Source: Acanthamoeba sp. SK_2022b
Lineage: Eukaryota > Discosea > Longamoebia > Acanthamoebidae
Direction: 5' to 3'
Assembly (NCBI GenBank): GCA_027943245.1
Contig: JANDJZ010000622.1
Location: 1 to 19,406 of the forward strand
Length of the DNA stretch: 19,406 nucleotides
Below, in pieces: positions 1 to 9,059 of the stretch (position 1 is the first letter of the stretch; every line of letters starts with the position of its first letter). The notes beneath the pieces are model-generated. The model was not told the DNA's origin. It saw only the letters and a list, made by a program, of their open reading frames with translations, and did no database searches. The translations under genes and the position numbers were made by a program.

Positions 1-30
1 TCTCCCTCTCCCTCTCCCTCTCCCTCTCCC
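1..30. repeat. (CTCCCT)n simple repeat
   Basis: About five tandem copies of a six-base pyrimidine unit open the window. It lies just upstream of what looks like the 3' end of an intron of the first gene, so it is probably intronic. Confidence 0.8.
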
Positions 31-102
31 GCGTTTGCTCCTTTTGACGCTTCGTTTAACGTGCTCCTCCTGGTCGCCCGAACGATGTTTTGCCGCCTGC
101 AG

Positions 103-883
103 CAGCTGTGGGCCAGTCGCTCAGCCAGGAGATGGAGGCCCTGTCACCGGTAAGCTTCTCTCTCTGCCCTTGCTCGTCTCGCCTCCGCACCTACTGAGCC
201 CCTCCCCCCGCTCCCTCACCGCAGCGCGCGGAAGCCTCTGTGAGGATGAGCCGCAGCCAGCCGCCGCCGGCATCGTCGTCGTCATCATCGTCGTCGTCCA
301 AGAAGAGCTCGTCGCGCCACTCGCGTGAGAAGGAAAAGGAGGAGAAGGAGAGGGAGAAGGAGCGGGAGCGGGAGAAGAAGGAGGACAAGAAGTCGCGCCA
401 CCGAACCAGCAGCAAGGACAAGCGGTCGCCCGACGCCAGCAAATCGGACGGGAAGCCACGCTCCAGCGACAGAGAGAAAGCCGTACGTGCTGCCCACGGG
501 CTGTGCTGTGGTCCAGTGAGTGTCTCGCTGGTGTGCTCACGGCGCTGTGGCCGCAATTGGTTGATTGGTTGTGCGCACAACAGAAGAGCGAGCTCAAGAA
601 GCTCGATGACGAGCAAAAGGCGGAGGTAAGGCAGGTGGTGGAGAAATACCTCAAGACGAGGGACGCCATCCTCGACGCCCTGATCGCCAAGGAGGTCGCC
701 TCCGTCGTAGAAAGGTAAAAAAGCCTCCTGCCTGGGCGCATGTTGCGGCCAAATCCGAAACGACAAGTTCTGTGTGACGTGTGCTCACCTTCTTTGTTTC
801 GTTCATGCACGCGCATATCAAGTCATGAACATGAGAAGCAAGCCATCTTGGAGCAGATCAAGGTGAAGAGCATCCAGCTCTAG
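103..883 (+). CDS. Ser/Lys/Glu-rich protein with C-terminal coiled coil, 5'-partial
   Basis: I do not recognise a family. Inferred exons are 103-149, 225-482, 584-714 and 823-883, joined at GT-AG sites with the frame kept; the stop is TAG 881-883. The piece from the ATG at 246 gives 142 residues: a poly-Ser stretch, a highly charged Lys/Glu/Arg tract (about residues 19-75) that is probably disordered and could act as a nuclear signal, then a Lys/Glu-rich helical segment with heptad-like hydrophobics ending in KSIQL. The frame stays open across the 149/225 junction into exon 103-149, and the bases just before 103 look like an intron end (pyrimidines then CAG), so I favour a gene that starts left of the window. 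The alternative is that 246 is the start and the upstream exon is 5'UTR. The last two junctions are well supported; function is unknown. Confidence 0.6.
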
Positions 884-1301
884 ACAGGGAGAGGGAACGA
901 CCAACCTTCTCCGGGCAAGGCCTTTCGTGGCCTTGCCACCCTTACACTGTACGACTAGCTTTAGCTTCTCGAGCCTACGGGGCGATCATCGCCGTCGCCG
1001 TCGAGCTCGTTTTCCCCTCCTGGTGGCCGCGCTTAAATACAAGGCATTTTCTTTTTATTTCTTTTCTCATTTTCCTTGTTGCCCTTCATTTGTGATAACT
1101 CCGTTGTTCCGGGGAGGCTGTGCCGGTTGTGCAAGTGTGGTCGGTGTTGCAGCGGCGTGGAAGGAATAGATTTGGCGGTAATCAGCTGACAACAGTCTCT
1201 AATCATTATTGGTACGCTTGCATAGTCGAGATCGAGTGTACGGTGCTTGCCCTGCTTACATCTTGCTTTCCCAATTCTCTCTTTTTCATCATCAAACAGG
1301 A
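884..1301. other. Intergenic region upstream of aconitase, possible 5'UTR intron
   Basis: There is no convincing coding sequence in these 418 bases. They contain a TATA-like stretch near 1032-1040 (TTAAATACA) and a possible 5'UTR intron, GTAATC at 1178 to CAG at 1299, ending three bases before the aconitase ATG. The 3'UTR of the first gene must end here, but I see no clear AATAAA. Confidence 0.35.
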
Positions 1302-1930
1302 ATGAAAGCCCATCGCGCCTGCACCACGTTCTTCGGGTCCCGTCTTCCAGCCATGACGGTGCGCCTTGCGCTCATCTCCCCTCTCCTCTACACTCGCGTT
1401 GGAACATCTTCCGCCGGAGTGAGCGAGCGAAAGAACCAACTCGTCGTGCGCGTTTCTCTACAGGGAGCGAGCAGGCACTTTGGCACGTCGCGCGGCGTGC
1501 TGCAGCAACAGAGGCCGGCGGCTACTATGAGTCGGTGGGAGCCGGACACCCAGCTGCCCTACCAGCGCATCGACCAGAACCTCTTCACCGTCAAGAAGCT
1601 GCTACAGCGTCCGCTCACTCTCGCCGGTACATCACCACCAGCACCGCCCAAGTGTGTCCCGCGCTCAACTGTGCTGATGTCATCCTCGTTATGTGTGTTG
1701 TGTGCTCTCTCCGATCAGAGAAAATCGTTTACGGCCATTTGGAGGACCCGGCCACGAGCGCCGACATCCAGCGCGGCAAGACCTACCTCAAGCTCAAGCC
1801 CGACCGCGTGGCCATGCAGGACGCGTCCGCGCAGATGGCCCTCCTCCAGTTCATCTCCTCGGGACTGACCTCCACGGTTCGTGCCCTGTCAGTCTACATT
1901 ATTGCCTCAACGACGTGTTGTGTTTGCTCA

Positions 1931-1992
<62 letters not shown>

Positions 1993-3894
1993 CACACACG
2001 GACACACATGCACATTGCAGGCCGTGCCCACGTCCATCCACTGTGACCACTTGATCGAGGCGGAGGTCGGCGCCGCCGAGGATCTCGAGTCCGCCAAGGT
2101 CACGAACAAGGTGCGTCCTCCACACTACCTCTTTCCCCGTGTCTGGCGCGAGTGGCCGTGGCCCGCACTCAACGGTGGTGGTGGCGGAAACGGCGCTGTG
2201 TTGCTGCTGCAGGAAGTGTTCGAGTTCCTGTCATCGGCGTCTCAAAAATACGGCATCGGCTTCTGGAAGCCAGGCAGCGGCATCATCCATCAGATCGTGC
2301 TCGAGAACTACGTGCGTGGCTTTCCCTCTCTCTCTCTCTCTCTCTCGCCTCTCGTCTCTTGCGGATCTTTCTTGCGAACTCACGTCCAGAGCTGATGCCG
2401 GGACAGGCCTTCCCCGGCGCGATGATGATCGGCACCGACAGCCACACACCCAACGCCGGTGGTCTCGGGTAAGGCCCACACGAGCCTTCCTTAGCGTTTA
2501 TTTATTTATTTCATTTATTATTTATTTATTTCATTTATTATAAGTTTGCAGGATGACCGCTGACCGATGCTCTTCGTTCGTTGGTGGCGCAGAACGATCG
2601 CGATTGGTGTCGGCGGCGCTGACGCGGTCGACGTCATGGCCGGCATGGCCTGGGAGCTGGTAGGAGCGCTTTCCCTGCCCCTGGCTCATGCCGTTGAACC
2701 CACTGAGTTCATTTTCCTCGTGCGAGTGCAGCGCGCTCCCAATGTGCTCGGCGTCAAGCTCACGGGCAAGCTGCGAGGCTGGGCGTCGCCCAAGGACGTC
2801 ATCCTCAAGCTGGCCGGCAAACTGACCGTCAGGGGAGGCACCGGCAGCATCATCGAGTATTTCGGCCCGGGCGTCGAGACCTTGTCCTGCACCGGTACAT
2901 GCAGCTACACTGCGTGTGCGCACATGTGTGCGTGACACTCACGTCGCTCATGTCGTGTTGGCCTTAGGAATGGCCACGATCTGTAACATGGGCGCCGAAG
3001 TGGGCGCCACCACGTCGGTCTTCCCGCTGACCGAGTCGATGCTGTCGTACCTCGCCGCCACCGGTCGCAAGAACATCGCTGACACTATCAGCGGAGCCAA
3101 GGAGATTCGCGGCAACCTGCGCGCCGACGAAGGGTGCCACTACGACGAGGTGATCGAGATCAACCTCGACGAGCTGGAGCCCTACATCAACGGGCCCTTC
3201 ACGCCCGACTTGGCCACGCCGCTCTCTCAGTTCGCCGACGCCGTTCGTAAGAACCAATGGCCCGAAAAGATTTCGGTAACGAGACGCACACACCCACGCA
3301 ACAAAGGGACACGCTGACGTGTTGTCGCGTTTGTCTGGATTTTGTGTCGACAGGCGGGCTTGATCGGAAGCTGCACCAACTCGTCCTACGAGGACATGTC
3401 CCGCGCGGCCGCCATCGCGCGCCAGGCCAGCGAGAAGGGCACCAAGGCCCAGAGCGTCTTCACAGTCACGCCCGGTACAGTAGCTCGCGCTCACGCTGCC
3501 TTCAAGCATGCGCGTGGAAGCTCACCGTAATGCACGCACACACTCCCAGGCTCGGAGCAGATCAGGGCCACGATTGAGCGTGATGGCCAGATGCAGGCCC
3601 TGCGCGACATCGGAGGCCTGGTGTTGGCCAACGCGTGCGGGCCGTGTATCGGCCAGTGGAAGCGCAGCGACGCCAAGGGCGAGAAGAACAGCATCCTCAC
3701 CTCGTTCAACCGCAACTTCTCCGCGCGAAACGACGGCAACCCCAACACCCACAACTTCTTGGCCTCGCCCGAGCTGGTGACCGCCATGTCGCTCGCCGGC
3801 AGCCTCACCTTCAACCCCATCACCGACCACCTCACCGACGCTCAGGGCAACAAGTACAAGCTCAAGAGCCCCGACGCTGTAGTACGTCTCCGTA

Positions 3895-3948
<54 letters not shown>

Positions 3949-5092
3949 ACACGTCTTCGGGCATTGCAGGAGGGGTACGACCAGGCGACTGCCACTCTTC
4001 CCGCCGCAGGGTTCGATGCTGGCCGCAGCCAGGACACCTACTTGGCCCCGCCGCCCGCCGACCAGAGAGCGTCCCTCGAGGTCGCCGTCTCGCCCACCAG
4101 CGACCGCCTCCAACTCCTCGTACGTTCGGCGCGTGCTGGCTTCGGAGCTTGCTTGTTGGCCAGCCTCGTTCTGTTTGCGTTTTCGTTGTTCGATTGCCTT
4201 TCCTCGTCTGTGATCCTTACCGAGCGAGTGGGTTGCGCGCAGGAACCGTTCGCGCCCTGGTCCACGAGCGAGAAGGACATCCGCGACGCCGCCGTGCTGA
4301 TCAAGGTGCAGGGCAAGTGCACCACCGACCACATCTCCGCCGCCGGTCCGTGGCTCAAGTACAAGGGTCACCTCGAGAACATCGCCAACAACACCTTGAT
4401 CGGCGCCGTCAACGCCGATACAGGCAAGGTCAACTCCGTGGTCAGCCAGCTCACCGGCAAGGAGGGCGCCGTGCCCGGTACGACTCGCTTCCGGTGACTG
4501 CGGACTGCTCGCTCGCTCACGCGGCAGCCGTCGACAGATGTGGCGCGCGAGTACCAGAAGGCGGGAGTGCCGTGGGTGGTCGTGGCGGGCAAGAACTATG
4601 GCGAGGGCAGCGCGAGGGAGCACGCCGCCCTCCAGCCCCGCTACCTCGGCGGCCAGGCCATCATCTGCCAGAGCTTTGCGCGCATCCACGAGACCAACCT
4701 CAAGAAGCAGGGAATCCTTCCCCTCACCTTTGCTGATCCCGCCGACTACGACAAGATCACAGGTGCGCCACTCAGCCAATAGTGATGTGTGGGCGATGTG
4801 TGCGTGCGTGTGTCTCGTGATGAGCAAAAACGTTGACTCGTCGGTTGCGGCTGTGCGGTGTGTTGTCATATCTCCAGGCGGTGACAGGATCACGATCGAG
4901 GGTGTGGGCGCGATCGAGGAGGGCAAGCCCCTTCGGGCCAAGGTGACGCGACCAGCCAGGGCCGCCGGCAGTCAAGAGGAGAGCTTCGAGGTGACGCTCC
5001 AACACACGCTCAACCCAGGCCAGATCGCCTGGTTCAAGGCCGGCTCCGCGCTCAACCTCATCGCCGCCACCAGCAAGCAGAACACAGCATGA
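1302..5092 (+). CDS. ACO2: Aconitate hydratase, mitochondrial
   Basis: Interconverts citrate and isocitrate in the TCA cycle using a [4Fe-4S] cluster. Fifteen exons join in frame to 814 residues (mitochondrial aconitases are about 780): 1302-1358, 1464-1626, 1719-1876, 2021-2110, 2213-2311, 2407-2468, 2593-2659, 2732-2894, 2968-3275, 3354-3474, 3550-3881, 3970-4119, 4243-4477, 4538-4762, 4878-5092. Visible motifs: SIHCDH (133-136 region), DSHTPNAGG, cluster ligands C396 in GSCTNSS and C459/C462 in ACGPCIGQW (the same 63-residue and 3-residue spacings as pig C358/C421/C424), RNDGN, and YGEGSAREH with active-site S693/R695. The first ~55 residues are basic, low in acidic residues and rich in Ser/Thr, as expected of a mitochondrial presequence. 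All 14 introns are GT-AG. The first intron is 105 bp, so its retention would not shift the frame. The exon 11 end could be 3878 instead of 3881. Confidence 0.97.
1934..2014. repeat. (CA)n microsatellite in aconitase intron 3
   Basis: A nearly pure CA run with a few interruptions (GCACAC, GGACAC) fills the 3' half of the intron and ends a few bases before the acceptor at 2020. Confidence 0.95.
2501..2540. repeat. 20-bp tandem duplication, AT-rich
   Basis: The 20-mer TTTATTTATTTCATTTATTA occurs twice head to tail (2501-2520 and 2521-2540) within aconitase intron 6. It is itself made of ATTT-like units. Confidence 0.9.
3895..3948. repeat. (TTGCTG)n hexanucleotide repeat in aconitase intron 11
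   Basis: About eight to nine copies of a six-base unit sit between the donor at 3882 and the acceptor ending at 3969. Translated, it would give Ala-Val or poly-Leu/poly-Cys tracts, but conserved aconitase frames on either side show that it is intronic. Confidence 0.92.
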
Positions 5093-5133
5093 GCGCTTCT
5101 TCCCGGAATCTCATATATTTTCATGATTTAAAA

Positions 5134-5139
5134 AATAAA
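5134..5139 (+). terminator. Polyadenylation signal of the aconitase gene
   Basis: AATAAA lies 41 bases after the aconitase stop within an AT-rich stretch, at a normal position for a eukaryotic poly(A) signal. Confidence 0.6.
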
Positions 5140-5176
5140 TTACAAAAAGAAAATCTTTCTTTTCATCTTTGCAACG

Positions 5177-5608
5177 ATGCAGAACGGGGCGGCAGCCGGT
5201 AGGCGAGCATTCGGACCGTGGTGGTTCGCCAAGCTGGGGCTCCTTTCCTTCACGGCAGGTGGCCTTCTCGAATTTGCCATGATTAAATCAGGATTTTGTA
5301 CTCGATCCATCTTTCGCTATGTTGATTCTGTTCGCAAGTGAGCACACTGATCTGACAATGCACGGGTGGCAGACGAAGCGGTGGTGGCAACGTCATCGGC
5401 GCCAGATTGGCAGAACTCGTGGCAGGAGGTGGGGGCGGAGGTGCAGCGCCAGCTACGCGAGAAGCGCGAGCGGGGAGAGATCGTCGAGCCAACGCGTGTG
5501 GAGCGTGTGCTCCAGCAGCTCGAGGCTCGCTACCAGCAACAGCTCCAGCAAGACCAACCGCCATCACCAGCAGCAGCGCAAGAGAAGGAGGGTGAGGATG
5601 TCCAGTGA
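5177..5608 (+). CDS. Small Gln/Glu-rich helical protein, two exons
   Basis: I do not recognise a family. Exon 1 (5177-5198, ATG CAG AAC) and exon 2 (5373-5608) join across a 174-bp intron (GTAGGC...GGCAG), keeping the frame and giving about 85 residues with stop TGA 5606-5608. The body is strongly charged and Gln-rich (region WQNSWQEVGAEVQRQLREKR, then RVERVLQQLEARYQQQL), predicted helical or coiled coil, followed by a short Pro/Glu tail. There is no signal peptide or membrane segment. The start choice rests on the splice junction, because the second-exon frame has no in-frame ATG. A donor-like GTGAGG at about 5592 could lead to another exon downstream (for example after TTTAG at about 5791), which would alter only the tail. 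Confidence 0.5.
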
Positions 5609-5912
5609 TCACGCGCTGCACAATTTCCGCAAGAGTGCAGAGTGAATACAATGAAAGGCACATGCACACCACGTCGTGCGACCACGTCCGCTTCGAGTGA
5701 GCGTGAGTGCCGAACGATTCTTGCGATAGTGAGTGCCGTTTGGTGCCACAGTGTCTCACCCAAACTCTCTTGGGCTCACCTTACGATTTAGGTGGATGGT
5801 CTTATGCCATCTGGTCACGGCGACTGCAACAAGACCAATGAAGGAACGAAGTTAGTGTTTAATGCTCGGTGGACCTTTACAGGCAACAGAATGCTAAATG
5901 GTCTGTCGATCT
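5609..5912. other. Convergent intergenic region
   Basis: These 304 bases lie between the small Gln-rich gene and the oppositely oriented oxidoreductase. No supported coding sequence. On the minus strand an ATTAAA (5858-5863) about 50 bases past the oxidoreductase stop is a possible poly(A) signal. Confidence 0.35.
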
Positions 5913-6971
5913 TCAGGCAGTTGCGGTATCCTGCGCCACCTTTACGGTGATCTTGCCCACGCTGGACTTTCCGTTCATGATGCCCGTAAGGGCTTCCTGC
6001 AGCGCGGCGGCTTCGAACGGGACGATGGCGCTGACATGCGGCTTGACCTTCCCCTCTCTGTAAAATCCCACCACTTCGTCCAGCGCACGCCTGATGACGC
6101 CGATCTGCGCCGCGTACTCGGGGTTCCAGATGTAGCGTCCGAAGTCGCCGTGCGTGGCGGTCGCTCCTCGCTCCCGTGCTACCCGGCAACCCTCTGCGTC
6201 GAATTCGTCGTGCTGCCCCAGCCGCAGCCACAGGCCACCCGACGCCACACAGGCGGCCGACTGGGTCATCGACTCAGCCTTATACGTCGAGTCGTATACC
6301 ACCTCGGCGCCCTTGCCTCCCGTGACGGCCAGCACTTCCTTCACCACGTCCTGTTTGCTGTAGTCCACTATGTGGTCAACGCCCAGGCTGCGGAGGAGCT
6401 GGAGCGATGCGGGCTTGGACGCGCTGCCGATGACCTTGAGCCCCGCAGCCTTGGCTATCTGTGTAGCGAAATGGCCGACACCGCCGGCCGCGCCCGCGAT
6501 GTAGATCCACTGCCCCTTGCGCTGCGAGACATGGGCGACCCTCTCCAGCGGTTCCCACGCGCTGATGTAAGCTATGCCGAACGTGCTGGCCTCTGCCGCC
6601 GGCACTTCTTTCCTCAGCGCCGCATGTGCCCTTTTGGCCACGACGTATTCGGCGTAGCACTGGCCCGTGAAGGTGAAGCCGAAGACCTCCGAGCCGACCG
6701 CGATGGCGGGGTCGCCATCGGCGTCTCCCTTCTCTCCCGCGGCGACTACCGTCCCACTGAAGTCGAAGCCGAGGACGTAGGGCCTGGGCAGCTGAAAGCG
6801 GTTGTTCAGCTGCAGCTTGCCGTCCATAGGGTTGACGGACGCGTAGTCGACCTTAACCAGCAGCTCGTCGGCCTGCAGGGAAGACACCGTCCATTCGAGA
6901 CGAGCGAGAGGGGTGTTCTCCTCGTGGTTGCCGAATGCGTGGAAGACGAGAGGAAGTGATACGAGTGCCAT
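5913..6971 (-). CDS. Zinc-independent medium-chain dehydrogenase/quinone-oxidoreductase-like protein
   Basis: One uninterrupted 352-residue frame from ATG 6971 to TGA 5913. The N-terminal GroES-like half contains VDYASVNPMDGKL and VLGFDFSGTV, the typical quinone-oxidoreductase sequences. The Rossmann half carries the nucleotide-binding AGAAGGVGHFATQIAK (about residues 160-175), followed by LGVDHIVDY and VVYDST. The GFDFSG motif replaces the GHE of classical alcohol dehydrogenases and the structural-zinc cysteine cluster is absent, so this is probably an NADPH-dependent reductase of quinones, enones or similar carbonyls; the true substrate cannot be read from sequence. Length matches the family. 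It is one of only two intronless genes here, which is unusual beside neighbours with up to 14 introns. Confidence 0.93.
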   Translation of the reverse strand: MALVSLPLVFHAFGNHEENTPLARLEWTVSSLQADELLVKVDYASVNPMDGKLQLNNRFQLPRPYVLGFDFSGTVVAAGEKGDADGDPAIAVGSEVFGFTFTGQCYAEYVVAKRAHAALRKEVPAAEASTFGIAYISAWEPLERVAHVSQRKGQWIYIAGAAGGVGHFATQIAKAAGLKVIGSASKPASLQLLRSLGVDHIVDYSKQDVVKEVLAVTGGKGAEVVYDSTYKAESMTQSAACVASGGLWLRLGQHDEFDAEGCRVARERGATATHGDFGRYIWNPEYAAQIGVIRRALDEVVGFYREGKVKPHVSAIVPFEAAALQEALTGIMNGKSSVGKITVKVAQDTATA

Positions 6972-7399
6972 TACGTAAGTGGGTGTTGACGCTGTGCGAT
7001 GTGATTAACTACAAGATTGTTTCTCACAGTAATATGAAGGCGTGCGGTAATGGCGCGGCCACTTTCAGAAATTTCTCAATATGGCCGATTGGTCCAGTGG
7101 CCATTGGATATCTTTGTTTATTGGGTTTTTGATAGATATATATATATATATCAGCCTTCACCAATGGAAACCAACTAAGTTTAAGCATGCAGTTTCTGCT
7201 AGTAGGCGAAGAGCATTGTGTGCTAATTCAGCCGGGCTCATCCCTTTATGCTTTTTGATGGCGTCTAAAGTCAGGGAACATAACCCCCATGTTCACACCG
7301 AATAGATCTATCCTTATCACCTACTTCCTTGAGCAGAGGACACCTACTTCCTTGAGCAGAGGAGGAGTAACGAGGTCTTTAATGCGCAAAAGACTGATA
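6972..7399. other. Intergenic region upstream of the oxidoreductase
   Basis: No supported gene. It holds a short TA run (7137-7151) and a perfect 23-bp tandem duplication (7318-7363). Base composition is less GC-rich than the surrounding exons. The oxidoreductase promoter should lie at its left edge and the 3'UTR of the small His-rich gene at its right edge. Confidence 0.4.
7318..7363. repeat. 23-bp perfect tandem duplication
   Basis: A 23-base unit beginning CACCTACTTCC and ending GCAGAGGA occurs twice in direct contact (7318-7340 and 7341-7363) with no mismatch. Confidence 0.95.
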
Positions 7400-7582
7400 T
7401 CAGTAGCAGCGGCGGCGTCTCCCATATCCAGGACGGAAACCACGGTTGCGGTACCTCCTCCCGCCTCCTGCAGAAAGGGCAGTTAGTGAAACTGAAGAGA
7501 GGGCGCTTACTGTAGGGTACATACCGACACGGGGAGCGTGGTGGTGGTGGTGGTGGTGGTGACGGCTGAATAGGCTGCCCAT
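7400..7582 (-). CDS. Tiny His-rich, Arg/Gly-rich protein with possible N-myristoylation signal
   Basis: No family recognised. Exon 1 runs from ATG 7582 to 7525, exon 2 from 7467 to TGA at 7400, separated by a 57-bp intron (GTATGT ... CACTAAC ... TTTCTGCAG) with good donor, branch-like and acceptor sequences. The product is about 41 residues: MGSLFSR, eight histidines, then a basic Gly/Arg/Tyr tail ending RRRRCY. MGSLFS fits the MGxxxS pattern for N-myristoylation, and the basic tail could add membrane or nucleic-acid binding; both are inferences. The intron length is a multiple of three with no stop inside, so a 60-residue unspliced form is also possible. It is divergent from the gene at 7955. 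Its very small size limits confidence. Confidence 0.42.
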   Translation of the reverse strand: MGSLFSRHHHHHHHHAPRVGMYPTVSALSSVSLTALSAGGGRRYRNRGFRPGYGRRRRCY

Positions 7583-7954
7583 GTTTGTGCGTGCGGAGCG
7601 TAAATGAATGTTTGAGTGGTTCGCTTGCTAAGTGTTAGTGTGGTGGTAATGACGTGAGAGCTCGCTGCCCACCATTTAAGTTCGGAGTGAATGATCTTGA
7701 CACTAGTTTCGGCCTCTTTCCATCGCGTTTGCATAGAGGTTGAATTGGATCGGACAGCCCACCACGCCAGGTGCCGGATCACCCACAAACGCAGAGCGCC
7801 ACGGGAGAGCTCACCTCTCAAGAGCCTGCAACTTCTCAGCGATTGTTCCTTGCCACTTGCTGTCACTGAAACAACCGCTCCACTTTTAAGGCTCGTGTGT
7901 ACACGAACCTCATACGCCTAACCTTCACTACCCTACTAAGACCGACCGCAAACA
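7583..7954. promoter_or_regulatory. Divergent promoter region between two tiny genes
   Basis: These 372 bases separate the minus-strand His-rich gene and the plus-strand Pro/Tyr-rich gene. On the plus strand CTTTTAAGG near 7882-7890 is a TATA-like element about 70 bases before the ATG at 7955. On the minus strand CTTAAATGG near 7674-7682 is a weaker candidate. No coding sequence is supported; a 119-residue minus-strand frame here looks accidental. Confidence 0.35.
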
Positions 7955-8415
7955 ATGAGCTACTACCCTCACCCACACCCTTATTCGCAGCCCGGTTATC
8001 ACCATCCCGGGCAGGGATACCATCCGCACCCCCCTCCTCCACCTCCAGGTACGTGCCTTTGTATCTCACGCGTGCCTTGTCATTCGCAGATCGACCTTGG
8101 GTCATTGGTTTCTTTGAATCGCATTAGCTGCCCCACCAATGGCGGAGCGTCAAGTTTAGTTAGACTTACGTCACGCGTTTTATTGGCTCGGACAGCGTGC
8201 TATGGCCATTATCCTCCACCGCCAAGCTATCCCGCAGCATATCCAGCCGTCCTGCCCCCGTACCCAACACTCCAGCGCTCTTTCTGTGGCTTACCACCTT
8301 CGTTCTCTGGCTTATTATTTCTTCTTCCCTTCAACGTGACAGTGGGCCTGTGGTGGTCATCGAAAGGCGTGGATGTGGTCCTGCTCACCCGCGTCGCCGT
8401 GGCCCGCGCTGGTAG
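7955..8415 (+). CDS. Small Pro/Tyr/His-rich protein with basic C-terminus, three exons
   Basis: No named family. Exons 7955-8048, 8196-8259 and 8343-8415 join in frame (phases 1 and 2; donors GTACGT and GTACCC; acceptors GGACAG and GTGACAG) to 76 residues. Part 1 is MSYYPHPHPYSQPGYHHPGQ followed by a polyproline run; part 2 is YGHYPPPPSYPAAYP; part 3 is GPVVVIERRGCGPAHPRRRG, ending PRW. The Tyr-Pro-rich N-part resembles YPPP-type low-complexity segments found in many eukaryotic proteins and gives no function. There is no signal peptide. A short alternative exon after the AG at about 8127 is possible. The good frame through two junctions and the ACAATG start context support a real gene. Confidence 0.55.
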
Positions 8416-8623
8416 CTAGTCTCCCGTCGGATGATCTGCAGACACTCACACGTTGTCTAATGCACCCAAAACACTTACTATTTCCTCCACGTTTCTTCCA
8501 ACGGTCGAGTCTTACTACTGCAAAAGAAGAGCATAACATAATGGTTGGGCACATCTGCCGTCCTGAACGAAGGGGGCCATATGCGGCGAACTGATCGCCT
8601 ACGCCACAGAGGCCCACTGAGGT

Positions 8624-9059
8624 TCAGCAGCAAGGGAAGCAGGTGTAGCCGGAGCATATGCAGCCGCCGCTTGAGTTGGGGCCTAGATTGCAGGACCAAT
8701 ATGAGATTTGTCCTTTGAAAGTCAAAGATATGAAGGCCTACCATAGGGGAAATAGGTGACTTTGACCTGCGTGTCGGGAGCCCAGCCCCAGCCAGGGTGG
8801 CAGAAGCCCACACACTGGTCATAGGTTCCTATTTTGTAAGTAACTCGTTAGGTTGGAGATGGCAGGTGGCCGGAGGTGGTCGCCTACCAGTGTATACACC
8901 GCACAAGTTGCACCCGTTCATGCAGTCAGCACAGATCGTACGGGGGTAGTGTACGGGACAGGAGACGCTGTCGTCCTTGGGAACATCGAAAACCTGGGTC
9001 GTGGACGCAAGGGCCACCAGGATGCACAAGGCCACTAACACTTCTTTTACCACCTTCAT
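8624..9059 (-). CDS. Secreted Cys-rich small protein, three exons
   Basis: No family recognised. Exons on the minus strand are 9059-8888, 8828-8742 and 8682-8624, joined by two 59-bp introns (both G|GTAGGC donors; acceptors AAAATAG and ATCTAG), giving 105 residues. Residues 1-20 (MKVVKEVLVALCILVALAST) are a clear signal peptide. The mature part has 12 cysteines: CPVHYPRTICADCMNGCNLC near its N-terminus, then DQCVGFC, and a final GGCICSGYTCFPCC just before TGA. Cysteines appear in all three exons, and the second and third exons continue the same style, which supports the model. Without splicing the frame ends early at 8829 with no such motifs. It is probably exported and disulfide-bonded; whether it is a structural, antimicrobial or cyst-wall protein cannot be told. 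Confidence 0.72.

Noticed and set aside
3862..4941. 359-residue minus-strand frame with poly-Gln
   Set aside because: It is antisense to conserved aconitase exons; the poly-Gln comes from the (TTGCTG)n intronic repeat.
7507..7866. 119-residue minus-strand frame with poly-Thr
   Set aside because: It is the antisense and shifted reading of the (GGT)n region and shared promoter; no domain, signal or start context.
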